Positions 1 to 9,194 are shown, counted from the stretch's first letter. The stretch is DNA of 64,000 bases from Cloacibacterium sp964530915 (GCA_964530915.1 CAZHCK010000001.1:7942-71941), one strand, 5' to 3'. Notes: a model not told the origin generated them from the letters alone. Numbers and translations are program-made.

Positions 1-1050
1 CTTTTAGTGTTACTCCCGTTTTTGAGTTGCAGCAGTAATGAAGATGAACCTACGCCAACTCCCGCAGAAACGATGTATTTCCCTAATAATACAGACAACA
101 ATTGGGAAACCAAATCTATTGCCAGTCTCGGTTGGAATCAAAGCGCAGTGCAACCGCTTAAAGATTTTTTGGCAGAAAAACATTCTAAATCTTTTATGAT
201 TTTGGTAAACGGTAGAATTGTGATGGAAGAATATTTCAACGGGCATTCTGCTACCGCAACTTGGCCATGGAACAGCGCTGGAAAAACGTTGGTTTCTACT
301 ACCACAGGAATTGCACAACAAGAAGGTTTACTGAACATCAACAATAAAGTTTCTCAATATTTAGGAAACGGCTGGACTAGCGAACCTCTGGAAAAAGAAA
401 ACCTCATCACGCCAAGACATTTACTTACCATGACTTCGGGCTTAAATGACGAAAGCAATTGGGTAATCAAATCTAACCTCACGTATTTGGCAGATGCAGG
501 AACGAGATGGTCTTACAGCAATGTTTTTCAGAAATTAATAGATGTAGTTGCCGCTTCTAGCAACCAAACTTTTGAGAATTATTTTAATGCCAAACTGAAA
601 AATAAAATCGGGATGGATGGTTTCTGGAATTTCGGGACTATTTTCACCATTTATCATAGCAATACCAGAAGTATGGCGAGATTTGGACTGCTTTTCCTGA
701 ACAAAGGAAAATGGAAAAATGAACAAATCATCAATGAAACTTATCTGAACGAAGCCATTTCTACTTCTCAAGATATCAATCCTTCTTACGGTTATCTTTG
801 GTGGCTCAATGGAAAATCCAAATATATGGTTCCAGGTTCGCAAACGGTTTATCCCACTGCTTTAGTTCCTAATGCTCCTGCAGATATGTATGCAGCAATG
901 GGCGCTGAAGATCAAAGAATTTACGTAATTCCTAGTAAAAATATGTTGGTCATCAGAATGGGTGATGCTTCGGATCCACAGAATCCTAATTTCGCATTGT
1001 CTGGTTTTGATGCAGCACTTTGGGATAAAATCAATGCGATGATAAAATAG
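1..1050 (+). CDS. Serine hydrolase, class C beta-lactamase/penicillin-binding-like lipoprotein (5' partial)
   Basis: The frame is open to the first base of the window, and the first codons encode a hydrophobic stretch ending in a lipobox (L-S-C) at bases 22-33. The true start is therefore upstream and the protein is probably an exported lipoprotein. Counting from the GTG at base 7, an SxxK motif lies at residues 90-93 (S-A-G-K) and Y-S-N at 170-172. These are the nucleophile/base and second box of the beta-lactamase class C/AmpH-EstB family. The third box is not canonical: M-G-A-E-D-Q lies where K-T-G or H-x-G is usual. The family hydrolyses beta-lactams, D-Ala peptides or esters in the periplasm; the substrate here is unknown. 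The family call is firm, the function open. Confidence 0.85.
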   Translation, partial: LLVLLPFLSCSSNEDEPTPTPAETMYFPNNTDNNWETKSIASLGWNQSAVQPLKDFLAEKHSKSFMILVNGRIVMEEYFNGHSATATWPWNSAGKTLVSTTTGIAQQEGLLNINNKVSQYLGNGWTSEPLEKENLITPRHLLTMTSGLNDESNWVIKSNLTYLADAGTRWSYSNVFQKLIDVVAASSNQTFENYFNAKLKNKIGMDGFWNFGTIFTIYHSNTRSMARFGLLFLNKGKWKNEQIINETYLNEAISTSQDINPSYGYLWWLNGKSKYMVPGSQTVYPTALVPNAPADMYAAMGAEDQRIYVIPSKNMLVIRMGDASDPQNPNFALSGFDAALWDKINAMIK

Positions 1051-1416
1051 ATGCTAGATTCTAGATGTTAGATACTAGATTTTTCTAATTTAAAACGCAA
1101 AGATTTTTAACAAATTTTTCATGCTTTAAGTGAGCAAAGTTGACGAATAAATTCGTTTTTAAGCTTTCGCTTTTTCAATTCGCTTGCGAATTTTAGCTTT
1201 GCTTTCTTATTAAATATTAGTTTTTATTATTCAGAATCTTTGCGTTTTAAAAACATTAAGCATTGACGATTTTCGCAAAATTACTTCACTCAAAATATTA
1301 TATAAAAAAATTCAAAATTTACTTTCTTTGAACAGAGGAAAATAAATTTTGAATTTTTGTTTTATGCGAACTTTTGAGATTCTCACCTCTTATGTCTTGT
1401 ATCTAGTATCTAGTAT
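1051..1416. repeat. Intergenic stretch with TAGATACTAGAT-type iterons at both ends and a palindromic repeat inside
   Basis: No gene is visible in these 366 bases. Near 1045-1080 there are short tandem units related to TAGATNCTAGAT, and near 1398-1419 similar units occur in the opposite orientation, running into the stop codon of the minus-strand gene. Between them lies copy 1 of a ~155-nt palindromic repeat (separate entry). The layout suggests an element bounded by short inverted iterons, but no target-site duplication can be defined by eye. Confidence 0.5.
1092..1248. repeat. Palindromic dispersed repeat, copy 1
   Basis: The outer arms are AAAACGCAAAG (from 1092) and CTTTGCGTTTT (ending 1248). 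Nested inside are GAGCAAAG facing GCTTTGCT, a small hairpin ACGAATAAATTCGT and another AATTCGCTTGCGAATT. A second copy with the same nesting lies at 33915-34064. The sequence is noncoding and can fold as a multi-arm cruciform or RNA. It resembles a MITE or REP-type element; the mobilising enzyme is not in the window. Confidence 0.7.
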
Positions 1417-2061
1417 CTAATGCTCAAACCAAATATCTTGGTATTTCACACCTGCTTCGATTGGTAATTGCAACCAGTTATTCTGAGGAACAATTGGGCA
1501 ACTGTAATCGGTAGCGTTATAAGCACAAAAAGGATGATAAGCTTTATTGAAATCAATAATCAATTCATCATTTTGAGGAATTCTTAAGTCCAAATATCTT
1601 CCGCCACCATACGTATCTTTACCGTTGGTTTCATCTTTGAAAGGCAAGAACAAATAATCCTGATATTCTGGGTCATCTAACAAAGCTAAACTTTGATAAA
1701 CCGTCAAAACTTGTTCTACTCCATTCAGCGTGAAATAGGCTTTCCCGAATTCTCTGTATTTTTTGGTTCTTCCAGACGAAGTAGGAATTTCAAAAGGAAC
1801 CGCGTTTTCAGTTTTTACCAATTTCGCTTTTACACGATAGGTTAAATCGATAGGAAAAAACGGATGAGATTTGAATTTCTTGAAATTAGAACCACGCAAA
1901 GGCGTTTCTTCTTCTGTTTTGTATTCTCGATTGAGTTCTTTTTGGAACGTTTCGATTTCTAAAATTTCTGCTGGAAATTGTTTTTTGTCGGTTTTATTTT
2001 TAAGACCTTGACCAAAGGCAAAACTTGAAACTAGGAGTAAAAGTAGGTAAATCTTCTTCAT
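1417..2061 (-). CDS. DUF1684 family exported protein
   Basis: A 214-residue protein with an N-terminal signal peptide (K-K, hydrophobic core, cleavage after S-F-A-F-G near residue 18). The C-terminal half carries the DUF1684 signature: G-G-G-R-Y-L-D around residue 152, then D-F-N-K-A-Y-H-P with a following C-A-Y, a CP motif, and L-P-I-E-A-G near residue 205. Family members are secreted or periplasmic and of unknown biochemical role. The start codon abuts the stop of the 129-residue gene upstream on the same strand (no spacer), so the two are probably cotranscribed. The family call is firm; no function can be proposed. Confidence 0.85.
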   Translation of the reverse strand: MKKIYLLLLLVSSFAFGQGLKNKTDKKQFPAEILEIETFQKELNREYKTEEETPLRGSNFKKFKSHPFFPIDLTYRVKAKLVKTENAVPFEIPTSSGRTKKYREFGKAYFTLNGVEQVLTVYQSLALLDDPEYQDYLFLPFKDETNGKDTYGGGRYLDLRIPQNDELIIDFNKAYHPFCAYNATDYSCPIVPQNNWLQLPIEAGVKYQDIWFEH

Positions 2062-2451
2062 TTAAATTAATTTTATAGTATAAACATCGCTTTCATTTCT
2101 ATCAATATCGGTAACCAGAAAACCTCCTTCCTGCGGAATCTCTTCTACAAAATCAAAGATTTTACAATCCTTAGGCAATCCAGAAAAAATTAGGGTAAAC
2201 CAATATTCTTTCACAGGCGGAACTTCCGTCCAATAAGGAAACATCGAGATATTTTCCCAGAATAAAAGTTGGCTTCTGTGCCCCGTGAATTTATCCACCA
2301 AGAACGTGGTGCGCCAAATTCTTACGAGATTTCCAATCAAATAATTATTCTGAAAACCACAATGCACGATAACTTGTTTCTCTTGCTCGAATTTCGTGTC
2401 GAGTTGTGAGAGCAATTCTGGAGCAATATTGGGTTTGATAATGGTAGCCAT
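2062..2451 (-). CDS. Hypothetical protein, 129 residues
   Basis: I do not recognise this protein. It has no signal peptide or membrane segment. It is rich in aromatic residues, with a central segment R-I-W-R-T-T-F-L-V-D and an acidic C-terminal half, suggesting a small soluble alpha/beta domain. Its stop codon directly precedes the ATG of the DUF1684 gene, so the two are very likely translated from one transcript. The ATG at 2451 lies 71 bases from the sdaA stop, so sdaA read-through may also feed it. It is likely a real gene because it maintains an open frame between two tightly packed genes. Confidence 0.7.
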   Translation of the reverse strand: MATIIKPNIAPELLSQLDTKFEQEKQVIVHCGFQNNYLIGNLVRIWRTTFLVDKFTGHRSQLLFWENISMFPYWTEVPPVKEYWFTLIFSGLPKDCKIFDFVEEIPQEGGFLVTDIDRNESDVYTIKLI

Positions 2452-2522
2452 TGATAAAAATTCAACGGCACAAGTTAAGAATTTTTAGAAAATAAATGGA
2501 GGTTATCTTCCTCAAAATTTCA

Positions 2523-3944
2523 TTAACATTCTGCCACGTTCACGGCAACAGCTAAACCACCTTCAGAAGTTTCTTTGTACTTAGAATTCATGTCAAGAGC
2601 GGTTTCCCACATAGATTTAATCACATCATCCAGAGTAACTCTGGCTTTAGAAGGATCACTTTCTAGCGCGATGTGACAAGCAGTAATCGCTTTCATCGCG
2701 CCCATAGAATTTCTCTCAATACACGGAATCTGAACCAACCCGCCAATTGGGTCGCAAGTCAAACCAAGGTGATGTTCCATCGCAATTTCTGCCGCCATCA
2801 TTACTTGAGCTGGAGTTCCGCCCGAAATTTCTGTCAAACCAGCTGCCGCCATCGCCGAAGAAACACCGATTTCTGCTTGGCAACCTCCCATCGCTGCAGA
2901 AATGGTTGCATTTTTCTTGAAAAGCGTACCGATTTCTCCCGCTACTAAAATAAATCTGATGATATCTTTTTCTGAGTTGAATTCTGTAAAAGTTTGAGAA
3001 TACATGAGCACCGCAGGAATTACACCACTCGCTCCGTTAGTTGGCGCCGTGATAATTCTACCAAAACTGGCATTTTCTTCGTTTACTGCCAATGCAAAAC
3101 AAGAAATCCAACGGGTAATTTGATTGAAATCTTTTGGAGAATTTTTTACCGCAGCAAACCATTCGTTTATATTTTTGTAAATAACGTCCTCGCCTAATAA
3201 TTTTCGATTGAAATCTGCAGCTCTTCTCGTTACATTAAGTCCACCCGGTAAAACCCCTTCTTTATTAACACCTTTGTAAATGCATTCTTTTATTTGTTGC
3301 CAAATGTAAAGCGCTTCACTTCTAGTTTCTTCTTTGGTTCTCCAAGCTTCTTCATTGATGTACACTAAATCAGAAAGTCTTGCAACGCCTAATTTTTCAC
3401 AATATTTGGAAATATCTTCGCCTTTATGACAAGGATAAGGTGTTCTAATACAGTGACTTTCTATAGAATTATCTTCTTGCGTCGCTACAAAACCGCCACC
3501 TACAGAATAGTAGTCTTTTTCTAAAATTTCGCCGTTATTAAAAACCGCTTTGAAAATCATTCCATTTGGGTGAAAATCTAAAGATTTTTGCATATTGAGC
3601 ACCAAATGTTTTCCATAAATAAAAGGAATTTCTTTTTCAGCACCTAAAATCAATTTTCCAGAATTTTTGATTTCGGCAATTTTAGCATCTATTTTATCGG
3701 TATCTATTTTTTTAAAATTTTCGCCGCTTAAACCGAGCATTCCGGCAATATCTGTTCCGTGACCGATTCCTGTTTTGGCAAGCGAACCAAAAAACTCTAC
3801 ATACACTTCTGCCACCTCTGAAATCTGGTGATTTCTTCTGATTTCGCTCAGAAACATTTCCGCTGCATTCCAAGGTCCCATCGTATGAGACGAAGACGGC
3901 CCAATTCCTACTTTTATGATTTCAAAAACCGAAATACTCTCCAT
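2523..3944 (-). CDS. sdaA: L-serine ammonia-lyase, iron-sulfur-dependent, single-chain
   Basis: Converts L-serine to pyruvate and ammonia in the cytosol. At 473 residues it is the fused type: an N-terminal beta domain (G-P-S-S-S-H-T-M-G-P at 16-25, typical of this family) and a C-terminal alpha domain. Cysteines for the [4Fe-4S] cluster are seen in G-G-C-Q-A-E-I-G, and in G-L-T-C-D-P-I-G-G and I-P-C-I-E-R-N further on. The protein ends in a cysteine (A-E-C). In characterised members the C-terminal cysteine folds back to ligate the cluster as an autoinhibitory tail, so that regulation is likely kept. Transcription is divergent from the UbiB-type kinase gene. Confidence 0.95.
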   Translation of the reverse strand: MESISVFEIIKVGIGPSSSHTMGPWNAAEMFLSEIRRNHQISEVAEVYVEFFGSLAKTGIGHGTDIAGMLGLSGENFKKIDTDKIDAKIAEIKNSGKLILGAEKEIPFIYGKHLVLNMQKSLDFHPNGMIFKAVFNNGEILEKDYYSVGGGFVATQEDNSIESHCIRTPYPCHKGEDISKYCEKLGVARLSDLVYINEEAWRTKEETRSEALYIWQQIKECIYKGVNKEGVLPGGLNVTRRAADFNRKLLGEDVIYKNINEWFAAVKNSPKDFNQITRWISCFALAVNEENASFGRIITAPTNGASGVIPAVLMYSQTFTEFNSEKDIIRFILVAGEIGTLFKKNATISAAMGGCQAEIGVSSAMAAAGLTEISGGTPAQVMMAAEIAMEHHLGLTCDPIGGLVQIPCIERNSMGAMKAITACHIALESDPSKARVTLDDVIKSMWETALDMNSKYKETSEGGLAVAVNVAEC

Positions 3945-4102
3945 ATTGATTATTGATAAATGATTTTTACAAAGATAAAATTATTAGGCAAACCATAAAA
4001 AATTATTCATCCTTAAAATTTTGAAAATACACCTCCAAATTTTGTAACAGATAAGACACTTATTCTCAATTAATTTGCTCTTAAAAAAACAACTCATTTC
4101 CT

Positions 4103-5773
4103 ATGAATATCATTCCCGAAAATCTAAAAAAATACCAGAAATTCATTTCTTTGGTACTCAAATATAGAAACAGCGATATTTTATCGGCTGCTTCAGACAA
4201 AGCGCTTGATGAATTGGCAGAAGACCAAGAACTTTCTGAAGAATCTAATCGCTATACTTCGCCAGAAGAATTGGTAGAAGACCTTAAAAATATGGGGCCG
4301 ACTTATGTAAAAATCGGGCAAACCCTTTCTACAAGACCAGATTTATTGCCAGAACCTTATTTATTGGCATTGGCTTCTCTACAAGATGATGTAGAGGAAA
4401 TTCCGTATTCTAAAATTCAAAAAATGGTGGAAGAGGAATTGGGAACGAAAATATCCAAAGCTTTTTTGAGTTTTGACACCCAACCTTTGGCTTCGGCAAG
4501 TATTGGGCAGGTTCACAAAGCAGTTTTGCGCTCTGGAAAAGAAGTAGCGGTGAAAATTCAAAGACCGGGAATTCGTAAAAACTTCATCGAAGATTTAGAC
4601 ACTTTGAAAGAATTATCAGATCTTGCTGTAAAACATTCTAAAATTGCCAAAAAATACGGAATAGACGATGTTCTAGATGAGATGAGACACATCCTTATTC
4701 ACGAGTTGGATTATAGTAGAGAAGCTCAAAATCTGATTGCTCTGGGCAAAAATCTAGAAAAATTTGAGCATATTGTGATTCCTCAACCTGTTTTAGACTA
4801 CTCTACTTCTAAAATTCTGACAATGGATTTTGTAGAAGGTCAAAAAATCACTTCCGTTCATGGAATTCAAAAAACGGAAACCGATTTTTCGGTGCTCATT
4901 GATGAATTGGTAGAAGCTTATCTTCAACAGATTATTTTTGATGGTTTTGCACATGCAGATCCGCATCCTGGAAATGTACACCTAACCAAAGACCGAAAAA
5001 TTGCTTTGATGGATTTAGGAATGGTGGCGAAATTCAGTCCGAATTTGCAAGAACAAATCTTGAAATTGCTCATTGCCATTAGCAAATACAATGGCGAAGA
5101 AGTTTCTAAAATACTTCTAGAAATTAGTCAAGATGAAAAAAACGCAGATATTATCGGTTTCAAAAAAGAAATCAACCGAATCGTTCTAGATTCTCAGAAC
5201 AGAAATGCCGCAGAAATGCAAACGGGGAAAATGCTCATCAGAATGAATAAAATTGCCGCAGAAAAAGGAATCAGAATTGCGGTAGAACTGAATATTCTTG
5301 GTAAAATTTTATTGAATTTAGACCAAATCGTAGCCGTTCTCGCTCCTCAATATGATTTGGCTGAAAGTATGAAGCAGATTTTGGAGAAAATGATGGTCAA
5401 AAAAATGGCTCACGAAGCCCAACCAGAAAATTTCTTTGCTCAATTGATAGAAACCAAAAAATTAGCCGAAAATCTTCCGGAAAGACTCAATAAAATCACC
5501 GAAAACTTAGCTCAGAATCAGTTTGAGCTCAAAATAGATGCTTTAGACGAAGAACGATTTACCGATGCCTTCCAAAAAGTAGCCAATAGAATTTCTATTG
5601 CACTCATTATTGCTGCATTAATCATTGGCTCATCTCTATTGATGAGGGTTCCTAATTTTCAAATTTTTGGAATTTCGATAGCGATGTTTTTCTTCATCAT
5701 TGCATCGGTTTTTGGATTATGGCTCGCTTATAAAATGGTCATGAAAGACGAAGATTTTAAAAGGAAAAAATAA
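4103..5773 (+). CDS. AarF/UbiB-type ABC1 kinase-like protein
   Basis: A 556-residue member of the ABC1/ADCK/UbiB atypical kinase family. The diagnostic K-x-G-Q motif (V-K-I-G-Q) lies near residues 72-76, followed by S-T-R-P-D-L-L-P. The A-rich P-loop equivalent (A-S-A-S-I-G-Q-V) is near 133, a catalytic-loop-like H-A-D-P-H-P-G-N near 285, and metal-binding D-L-G around 303. Two C-terminal hydrophobic segments (about 496-513 and 520-545) anchor it in the inner membrane, as in UbiB. Family roles include ubiquinone/menaquinone biosynthesis and lipid homeostasis; which applies here is unknown. A terminator follows, so it is not in one transcript with the mla genes 138 bases downstream. Confidence 0.9.
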   Translation: MNIIPENLKKYQKFISLVLKYRNSDILSAASDKALDELAEDQELSEESNRYTSPEELVEDLKNMGPTYVKIGQTLSTRPDLLPEPYLLALASLQDDVEEIPYSKIQKMVEEELGTKISKAFLSFDTQPLASASIGQVHKAVLRSGKEVAVKIQRPGIRKNFIEDLDTLKELSDLAVKHSKIAKKYGIDDVLDEMRHILIHELDYSREAQNLIALGKNLEKFEHIVIPQPVLDYSTSKILTMDFVEGQKITSVHGIQKTETDFSVLIDELVEAYLQQIIFDGFAHADPHPGNVHLTKDRKIALMDLGMVAKFSPNLQEQILKLLIAISKYNGEEVSKILLEISQDEKNADIIGFKKEINRIVLDSQNRNAAEMQTGKMLIRMNKIAAEKGIRIAVELNILGKILLNLDQIVAVLAPQYDLAESMKQILEKMMVKKMAHEAQPENFFAQLIETKKLAENLPERLNKITENLAQNQFELKIDALDEERFTDAFQKVANRISIALIIAALIIGSSLLMRVPNFQIFGISIAMFFFIIASVFGLWLAYKMVMKDEDFKRKK

Positions 5774-5808
5774 TCACCAAAAAAACAAGTCGCAAAATAA
5801 AAAGTTTT

Positions 5809-5839
5809 CCGCTGTCATAAAAAATGACCGCGGTTTTTG
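5809..5839 (+). terminator. Rho-independent terminator after the UbiB-type kinase
   Basis: CCGC-t-GTCAT, a five-base A loop, ATGAC-c-GCGG and then five T residues. It separates the kinase gene from the mla operon. Confidence 0.75.
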
Positions 5840-5891
5840 TTTGTTATCAAATAATTAACAGGAATTTTAAGGATAAATCAAGAAATTTCAG

Positions 5892-5899
5892 TAAATTTG
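5892..5899 (+). promoter_or_regulatory. -7 element (TAAATTTG) of the mla operon
   Basis: A perfect match to the Bacteroidota -7 consensus TAnnTTTG, 12 bases before the first ATG of mlaE. No clear TTG box is seen 19-21 bases upstream. The short leader has no Shine-Dalgarno sequence, as usual in this phylum. Confidence 0.5.
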
Positions 5900-5911
5900 A
5901 TAGAAGCTTAA

Positions 5912-6700
5912 ATGTTTATTATGAAAGTTTTTTATCAAATAGTACAATCTTTAAAAAACTTCATCGTAGAGATAGGCGAAATGAGCTATTTCAGCATAAG
6001 ATTTTTAAAAGAATTTTATAAAAAACCTTATGAATTTCAAGAATTCCTGAAACAATGTTACAGCATTGGTAACCGCTCACTTTTTCTAGTTTCTGTTACG
6101 GGATTTATCATCGGTTTAGTATTCACGTTACAAACCCGTCCTACTTTAATGGAATTTGGGGCTGTTTCTTGGATGCCTTCTATGGTGAGTATTTCCATTA
6201 TTAGAGAAATTGGGCCGATTATTACTGGGCTGATTTGTGCAGGGAAAATAGGCTCTGGAATAGGTGCAGAAATAGGTTCTATGCGTGTAACCGAACAAAT
6301 AGACGCTATGGAAGTTTCGGGAACCAATCCTTTTAAATATTTGGTAGTAACTAGAATTCTTGCGACGACTGCTATGTTACCAATTTTGGTTTTTTACAGT
6401 GATTTCATCGCAATTTTCGGGTCTTATTTGGTAGAAAATTTAAAAGGTGATGTTTCTTTTTTACAATATTTCAATCAAGTTTTTGACAATATAGAATTTA
6501 GTGATTTGCTTCCTGCAACCATCAAGACTTTTTTCTTTGGTTTTGCCATAGGAATGGTAGGTTGTTTCAAAGGATACCAATGTAAATCAGGAACACGAGG
6601 TGTAGGAATTGCCGCCAATTCTGCGGTAGTTTACTCCTCTATGTTATTGTTTGTTATCGATTTTATCGCTGTATTGATTACCAATATTTTTATAGAATAA
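5912..6700 (+). CDS. mlaE: MlaE-type ABC transporter permease
   Basis: A 262-residue permease of the MlaE/DUF140 family, the membrane subunit of an MCE lipid transporter. Several hydrophobic segments are visible (about 50-70, 85-105, 140-165, 190-215 and 235-258). The conserved core includes G-L-V-F-T-L-Q and R-E-I-G-P-I-I-T-G, then the loop E-I-G-S-M-R-V-T-E-Q-I-D-A-M, the family's coupling-helix signature. Either ATG 5912 or ATG 5921 (MKVFYQ) could be the start; both fit the upstream -7 element. One base separates it from the next ATG, so mlaE-mlaF-mlaD form an operon. Confidence 0.92.
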   Translation: MFIMKVFYQIVQSLKNFIVEIGEMSYFSIRFLKEFYKKPYEFQEFLKQCYSIGNRSLFLVSVTGFIIGLVFTLQTRPTLMEFGAVSWMPSMVSISIIREIGPIITGLICAGKIGSGIGAEIGSMRVTEQIDAMEVSGTNPFKYLVVTRILATTAMLPILVFYSDFIAIFGSYLVENLKGDVSFLQYFNQVFDNIEFSDLLPATIKTFFFGFAIGMVGCFKGYQCKSGTRGVGIAANSAVVYSSMLLFVIDFIAVLITNIFIE

Positions 6701-6701
6701 G

Positions 6702-7451
6702 ATGAATCCTAATGCTGCACATGAACCGATTATCAAAATTGAAAATCTCTATAAAAAATATGGAGACAACGTAGTTTTGGACGGATTTAACCTTAATCTC
6801 TATCAAGGTGAAAATCTAGTGATTATGGGAAAATCTGGTTCTGGAAAATCGGTGATGATAAAATGTTTGATTGGCTTAGAAATTCCTGACAGTGGCAGTA
6901 TAGAAATTATGAGCCAAAAATTAGAGCATCTTTCTCTAAAAGATTTAGATGAAATAAGAGCCGACATTGGATTTTTATTTCAAGGAAGTGCACTTTATGA
7001 TTCTATGACGGTGAGAGAAAATCTAGAATTTCCGCTCAGAAGACATATTTCAAAGTTTGGAAATGTAAAAGATACTTTGCCTTTGGTAGAAGAAGCGCTG
7101 CAAAATGTAGGACTCAAAAATGTAATTGATTTAATGCCGAATGAACTTTCCGGTGGTATGAAAAGAAGAGTTGCTCTTGCCAGAACGCTTATTCTAAAAC
7201 CGAAAATTATCATTTATGATGAACCCACCACTGGTTTAGATCCAATTACTTCAAAAGAAATTATCTTGCTCATGAAATCGGTGCAAGAAAAATATAAAAC
7301 CTCATCTATCATCATTACCCATGATGTAGACTGTGCTAGAGTTATTGCTAATAGAATGATTTTACTGATTGACGGAAAAAATTATGCAGAAGGAACATTT
7401 GGCGAACTTTCCACTTCACAAGACCCAAAAGTAAAAGCATTTTTTAAATAA
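6702..7451 (+). CDS. mlaF: MlaF-type ABC transporter ATP-binding protein
   Basis: A 249-residue ATPase of the MCE lipid transport system. Walker A is G-K-S-G-S-G-K-S (about 43-50), the signature L-S-G-G-M-K-R-R is near 147, Walker B plus catalytic Glu is I-I-Y-D-E-P-T-T-G-L-D near 168, and the switch His sits in I-I-T-H-D near 203. It energises phospholipid movement between the membranes together with MlaE and the MlaD homologue. It follows mlaE by one base and precedes mlaD by 13 bases. Confidence 0.93.
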   Translation: MNPNAAHEPIIKIENLYKKYGDNVVLDGFNLNLYQGENLVIMGKSGSGKSVMIKCLIGLEIPDSGSIEIMSQKLEHLSLKDLDEIRADIGFLFQGSALYDSMTVRENLEFPLRRHISKFGNVKDTLPLVEEALQNVGLKNVIDLMPNELSGGMKRRVALARTLILKPKIIIYDEPTTGLDPITSKEIILLMKSVQEKYKTSSIIITHDVDCARVIANRMILLIDGKNYAEGTFGELSTSQDPKVKAFFK

Positions 7452-7464
7452 GTTTTTTAAAAAC

Positions 7465-8469
7465 ATGGAAAAATCAGTTGCTCAAAAATTAAGACTCGGA
7501 ATATTTGTTATCCTCGGAACCATCATTTTTATTATGGCTGTTTATTTTATTGGAAACAGACAGCAATTTTTTGGTAAAACCGAAACCTTAAAAGCACATT
7601 TCGAAAATGTAAATGGCTTGCAAGAAGGAAATAATGTCCGTTTTTCTGGAATTAATGTGGGCTATGTTAAGAAAATAGAAATCATCAACGATACGCTCAT
7701 TAATGTAGAAATGAATATTGATAAAAGCGCGATGCAATTCATCAAAAAGAATGCAGTGGCAAGTATTGCTTCTGATGGTTTGGTAGGAAATATGATTGTC
7801 AATATCACACCGAACTCAGAAAATGCTGCTCTTGCAAAATCTGGTGACATTCTAAAAGCCGAAGAAAGACTTACTACTGAAGATTTGCTCAAAACCCTTA
7901 ATAAAACCAATAACAATGCTGAACAAATTACGGCTAATATTCTAGAAGTTTCTGAAAAAATCAATAACGGAACAGGAACGCTAAGTATGTTACTGAATGA
8001 CAAAACCTTAAGTCAAGATTTGAAATATGGAATCTCTGACCTTAAAAATAGCATTGCCAACATTAAGAAAACCAGCTACGAAACAACTAAAACGATTAAT
8101 GAAGTGAATAAAATTCTTGCAGGAATTAATGATAAAGAAAACATCGTTGCGGTGCTTAAAGATTCTGCTGTGGCCAATAAAATGCGAAGAGCACTTACTC
8201 ATCTCGATGAATCTTCTCAAAATATCAATAAAACCGTAGTTAATCTAAACGAAACCATAAGCAATGCTAAAAACGGAAAAGGTGCCATCAATTACCTTTC
8301 TAACGATGTAAATTTGGTAAAAAACATAGATTCTACAATGAATAATCTGAACCAGGCTAGTGTTTTACTGAACCAAAATCTGGAAGCGCTGAAACATAAT
8401 ATTTTCTTCAGAGGTTATTTTAAAAAATTGGAAAAGGAGAAACAAAAAGCTCAGAAAAACCAAAAATAA
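7465..8469 (+). CDS. mlaD: MlaD-type MCE domain protein
   Basis: A 334-residue substrate-binding subunit of the MCE transporter. One membrane segment (about residues 10-28) precedes an MCE domain (about 35-115) with the typical G-L-Q-E-G-N-N-V-R-F-S-G-I-N-V-G. A long region rich in N, K and E with heptad-like spacing follows (about 130-330) and probably forms the helical extension seen in longer MCE proteins. The protein would be anchored in the inner membrane and project into the periplasm. Its stop codon touches the stop codon of the convergent hydrolase gene, with no intergenic space. Confidence 0.92.
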   Translation: MEKSVAQKLRLGIFVILGTIIFIMAVYFIGNRQQFFGKTETLKAHFENVNGLQEGNNVRFSGINVGYVKKIEIINDTLINVEMNIDKSAMQFIKKNAVASIASDGLVGNMIVNITPNSENAALAKSGDILKAEERLTTEDLLKTLNKTNNNAEQITANILEVSEKINNGTGTLSMLLNDKTLSQDLKYGISDLKNSIANIKKTSYETTKTINEVNKILAGINDKENIVAVLKDSAVANKMRRALTHLDESSQNINKTVVNLNETISNAKNGKGAINYLSNDVNLVKNIDSTMNNLNQASVLLNQNLEALKHNIFFRGYFKKLEKEKQKAQKNQK

Positions 8470-9117
8470 TTACTCACTGAAAACTTCTTCTAAAATTTTA
8501 GAAACTTCCTTGGCTTTAGTTACTGGGAAAAGATGTGTTCCGCCTTTTATCACATAATTAGGTTTAGAATTTTTTACAGGAAAAACAATGTCTTTATCTG
8601 CTAAAATTTGGATAACGTTTTTATCCTCTTCATGTTTCCATTCTAAGATTTTATTGATACTCCATTTCAAATATGTAGGATTTTGCACCTTGAAATATTG
8701 CCAAAGTTTAGGATTATTTGGGTCAAATAATTTTCTGAAAAAGGCATAAGATTTTATCGTTTTTTCGGAGAAATAGCTTTCGGGAAGTTTCGCAAAAATT
8801 CTAGAGCTTTTTGCCAAATGGAAGGTAATAGACATTTCTTTATCAGATTTTATACTTCCCAGAATGACTACTTTTTCTGCGGGTTTCAGTTTATGAATTT
8901 CTTGCACCATAATTCCGCCAAAAGAATAACCCAATAGACAGAATTTTTCGCTTACATCTACTTTTTCGGCCATTCTATTGACATAGTTTTCGAAACTTTC
9001 ATTGTAATTAGGAATTAACCAATCGATGTAGATGATTTCGGTAAATTTTTTAGGAAACTGAATGTATTCAAAAATACTTCCATCTGCTCCCAATCCACTG
9101 ATGACATATAATTTCAT
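8470..9117 (-). CDS. Alpha/beta hydrolase, small
   Basis: A 215-residue alpha/beta-hydrolase. The nucleophile elbow is G-Y-S-F-G-G at about residues 75-80, a late-strand Asp lies in I-L-A-D-K-D near 172, and the catalytic His is in G-G-T-H-L-F near 192. There is no signal peptide, so it is cytosolic. The oxyanion segment (S-G-L-G-A-D-G) is at residues 7-13. The substrate is unknown; members of this small type are often annotated as thioesterase-like or ester hydrolases. It is convergent with mlaD and stands alone on its strand. Confidence 0.8.
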   Translation of the reverse strand: MKLYVISGLGADGSIFEYIQFPKKFTEIIYIDWLIPNYNESFENYVNRMAEKVDVSEKFCLLGYSFGGIMVQEIHKLKPAEKVVILGSIKSDKEMSITFHLAKSSRIFAKLPESYFSEKTIKSYAFFRKLFDPNNPKLWQYFKVQNPTYLKWSINKILEWKHEEDKNVIQILADKDIVFPVKNSKPNYVIKGGTHLFPVTKAKEVSKILEEVFSE

Positions 9118-9167
9118 GCGATTATTAGCTTAGTAATTCTGTATAAATTTACAGATTAAAAACAAAA

Positions 9168-9194
9168 AATCCTAAAGAAATTTTCTTTAGGATT
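9168..9194 (-). terminator. Terminator of the YceI gene at 9219-9782
   Basis: AATCCTAAAGAAA and its inverse form a 13-base stem. Read on the minus strand it is followed by a run of T. Confidence 0.75.

Noticed and set aside
5824..6021. Plus-strand frame overlapping the start of mlaE
   Set aside because: It begins inside the kinase terminator and ends within mlaE in another frame, with no protein-like features.
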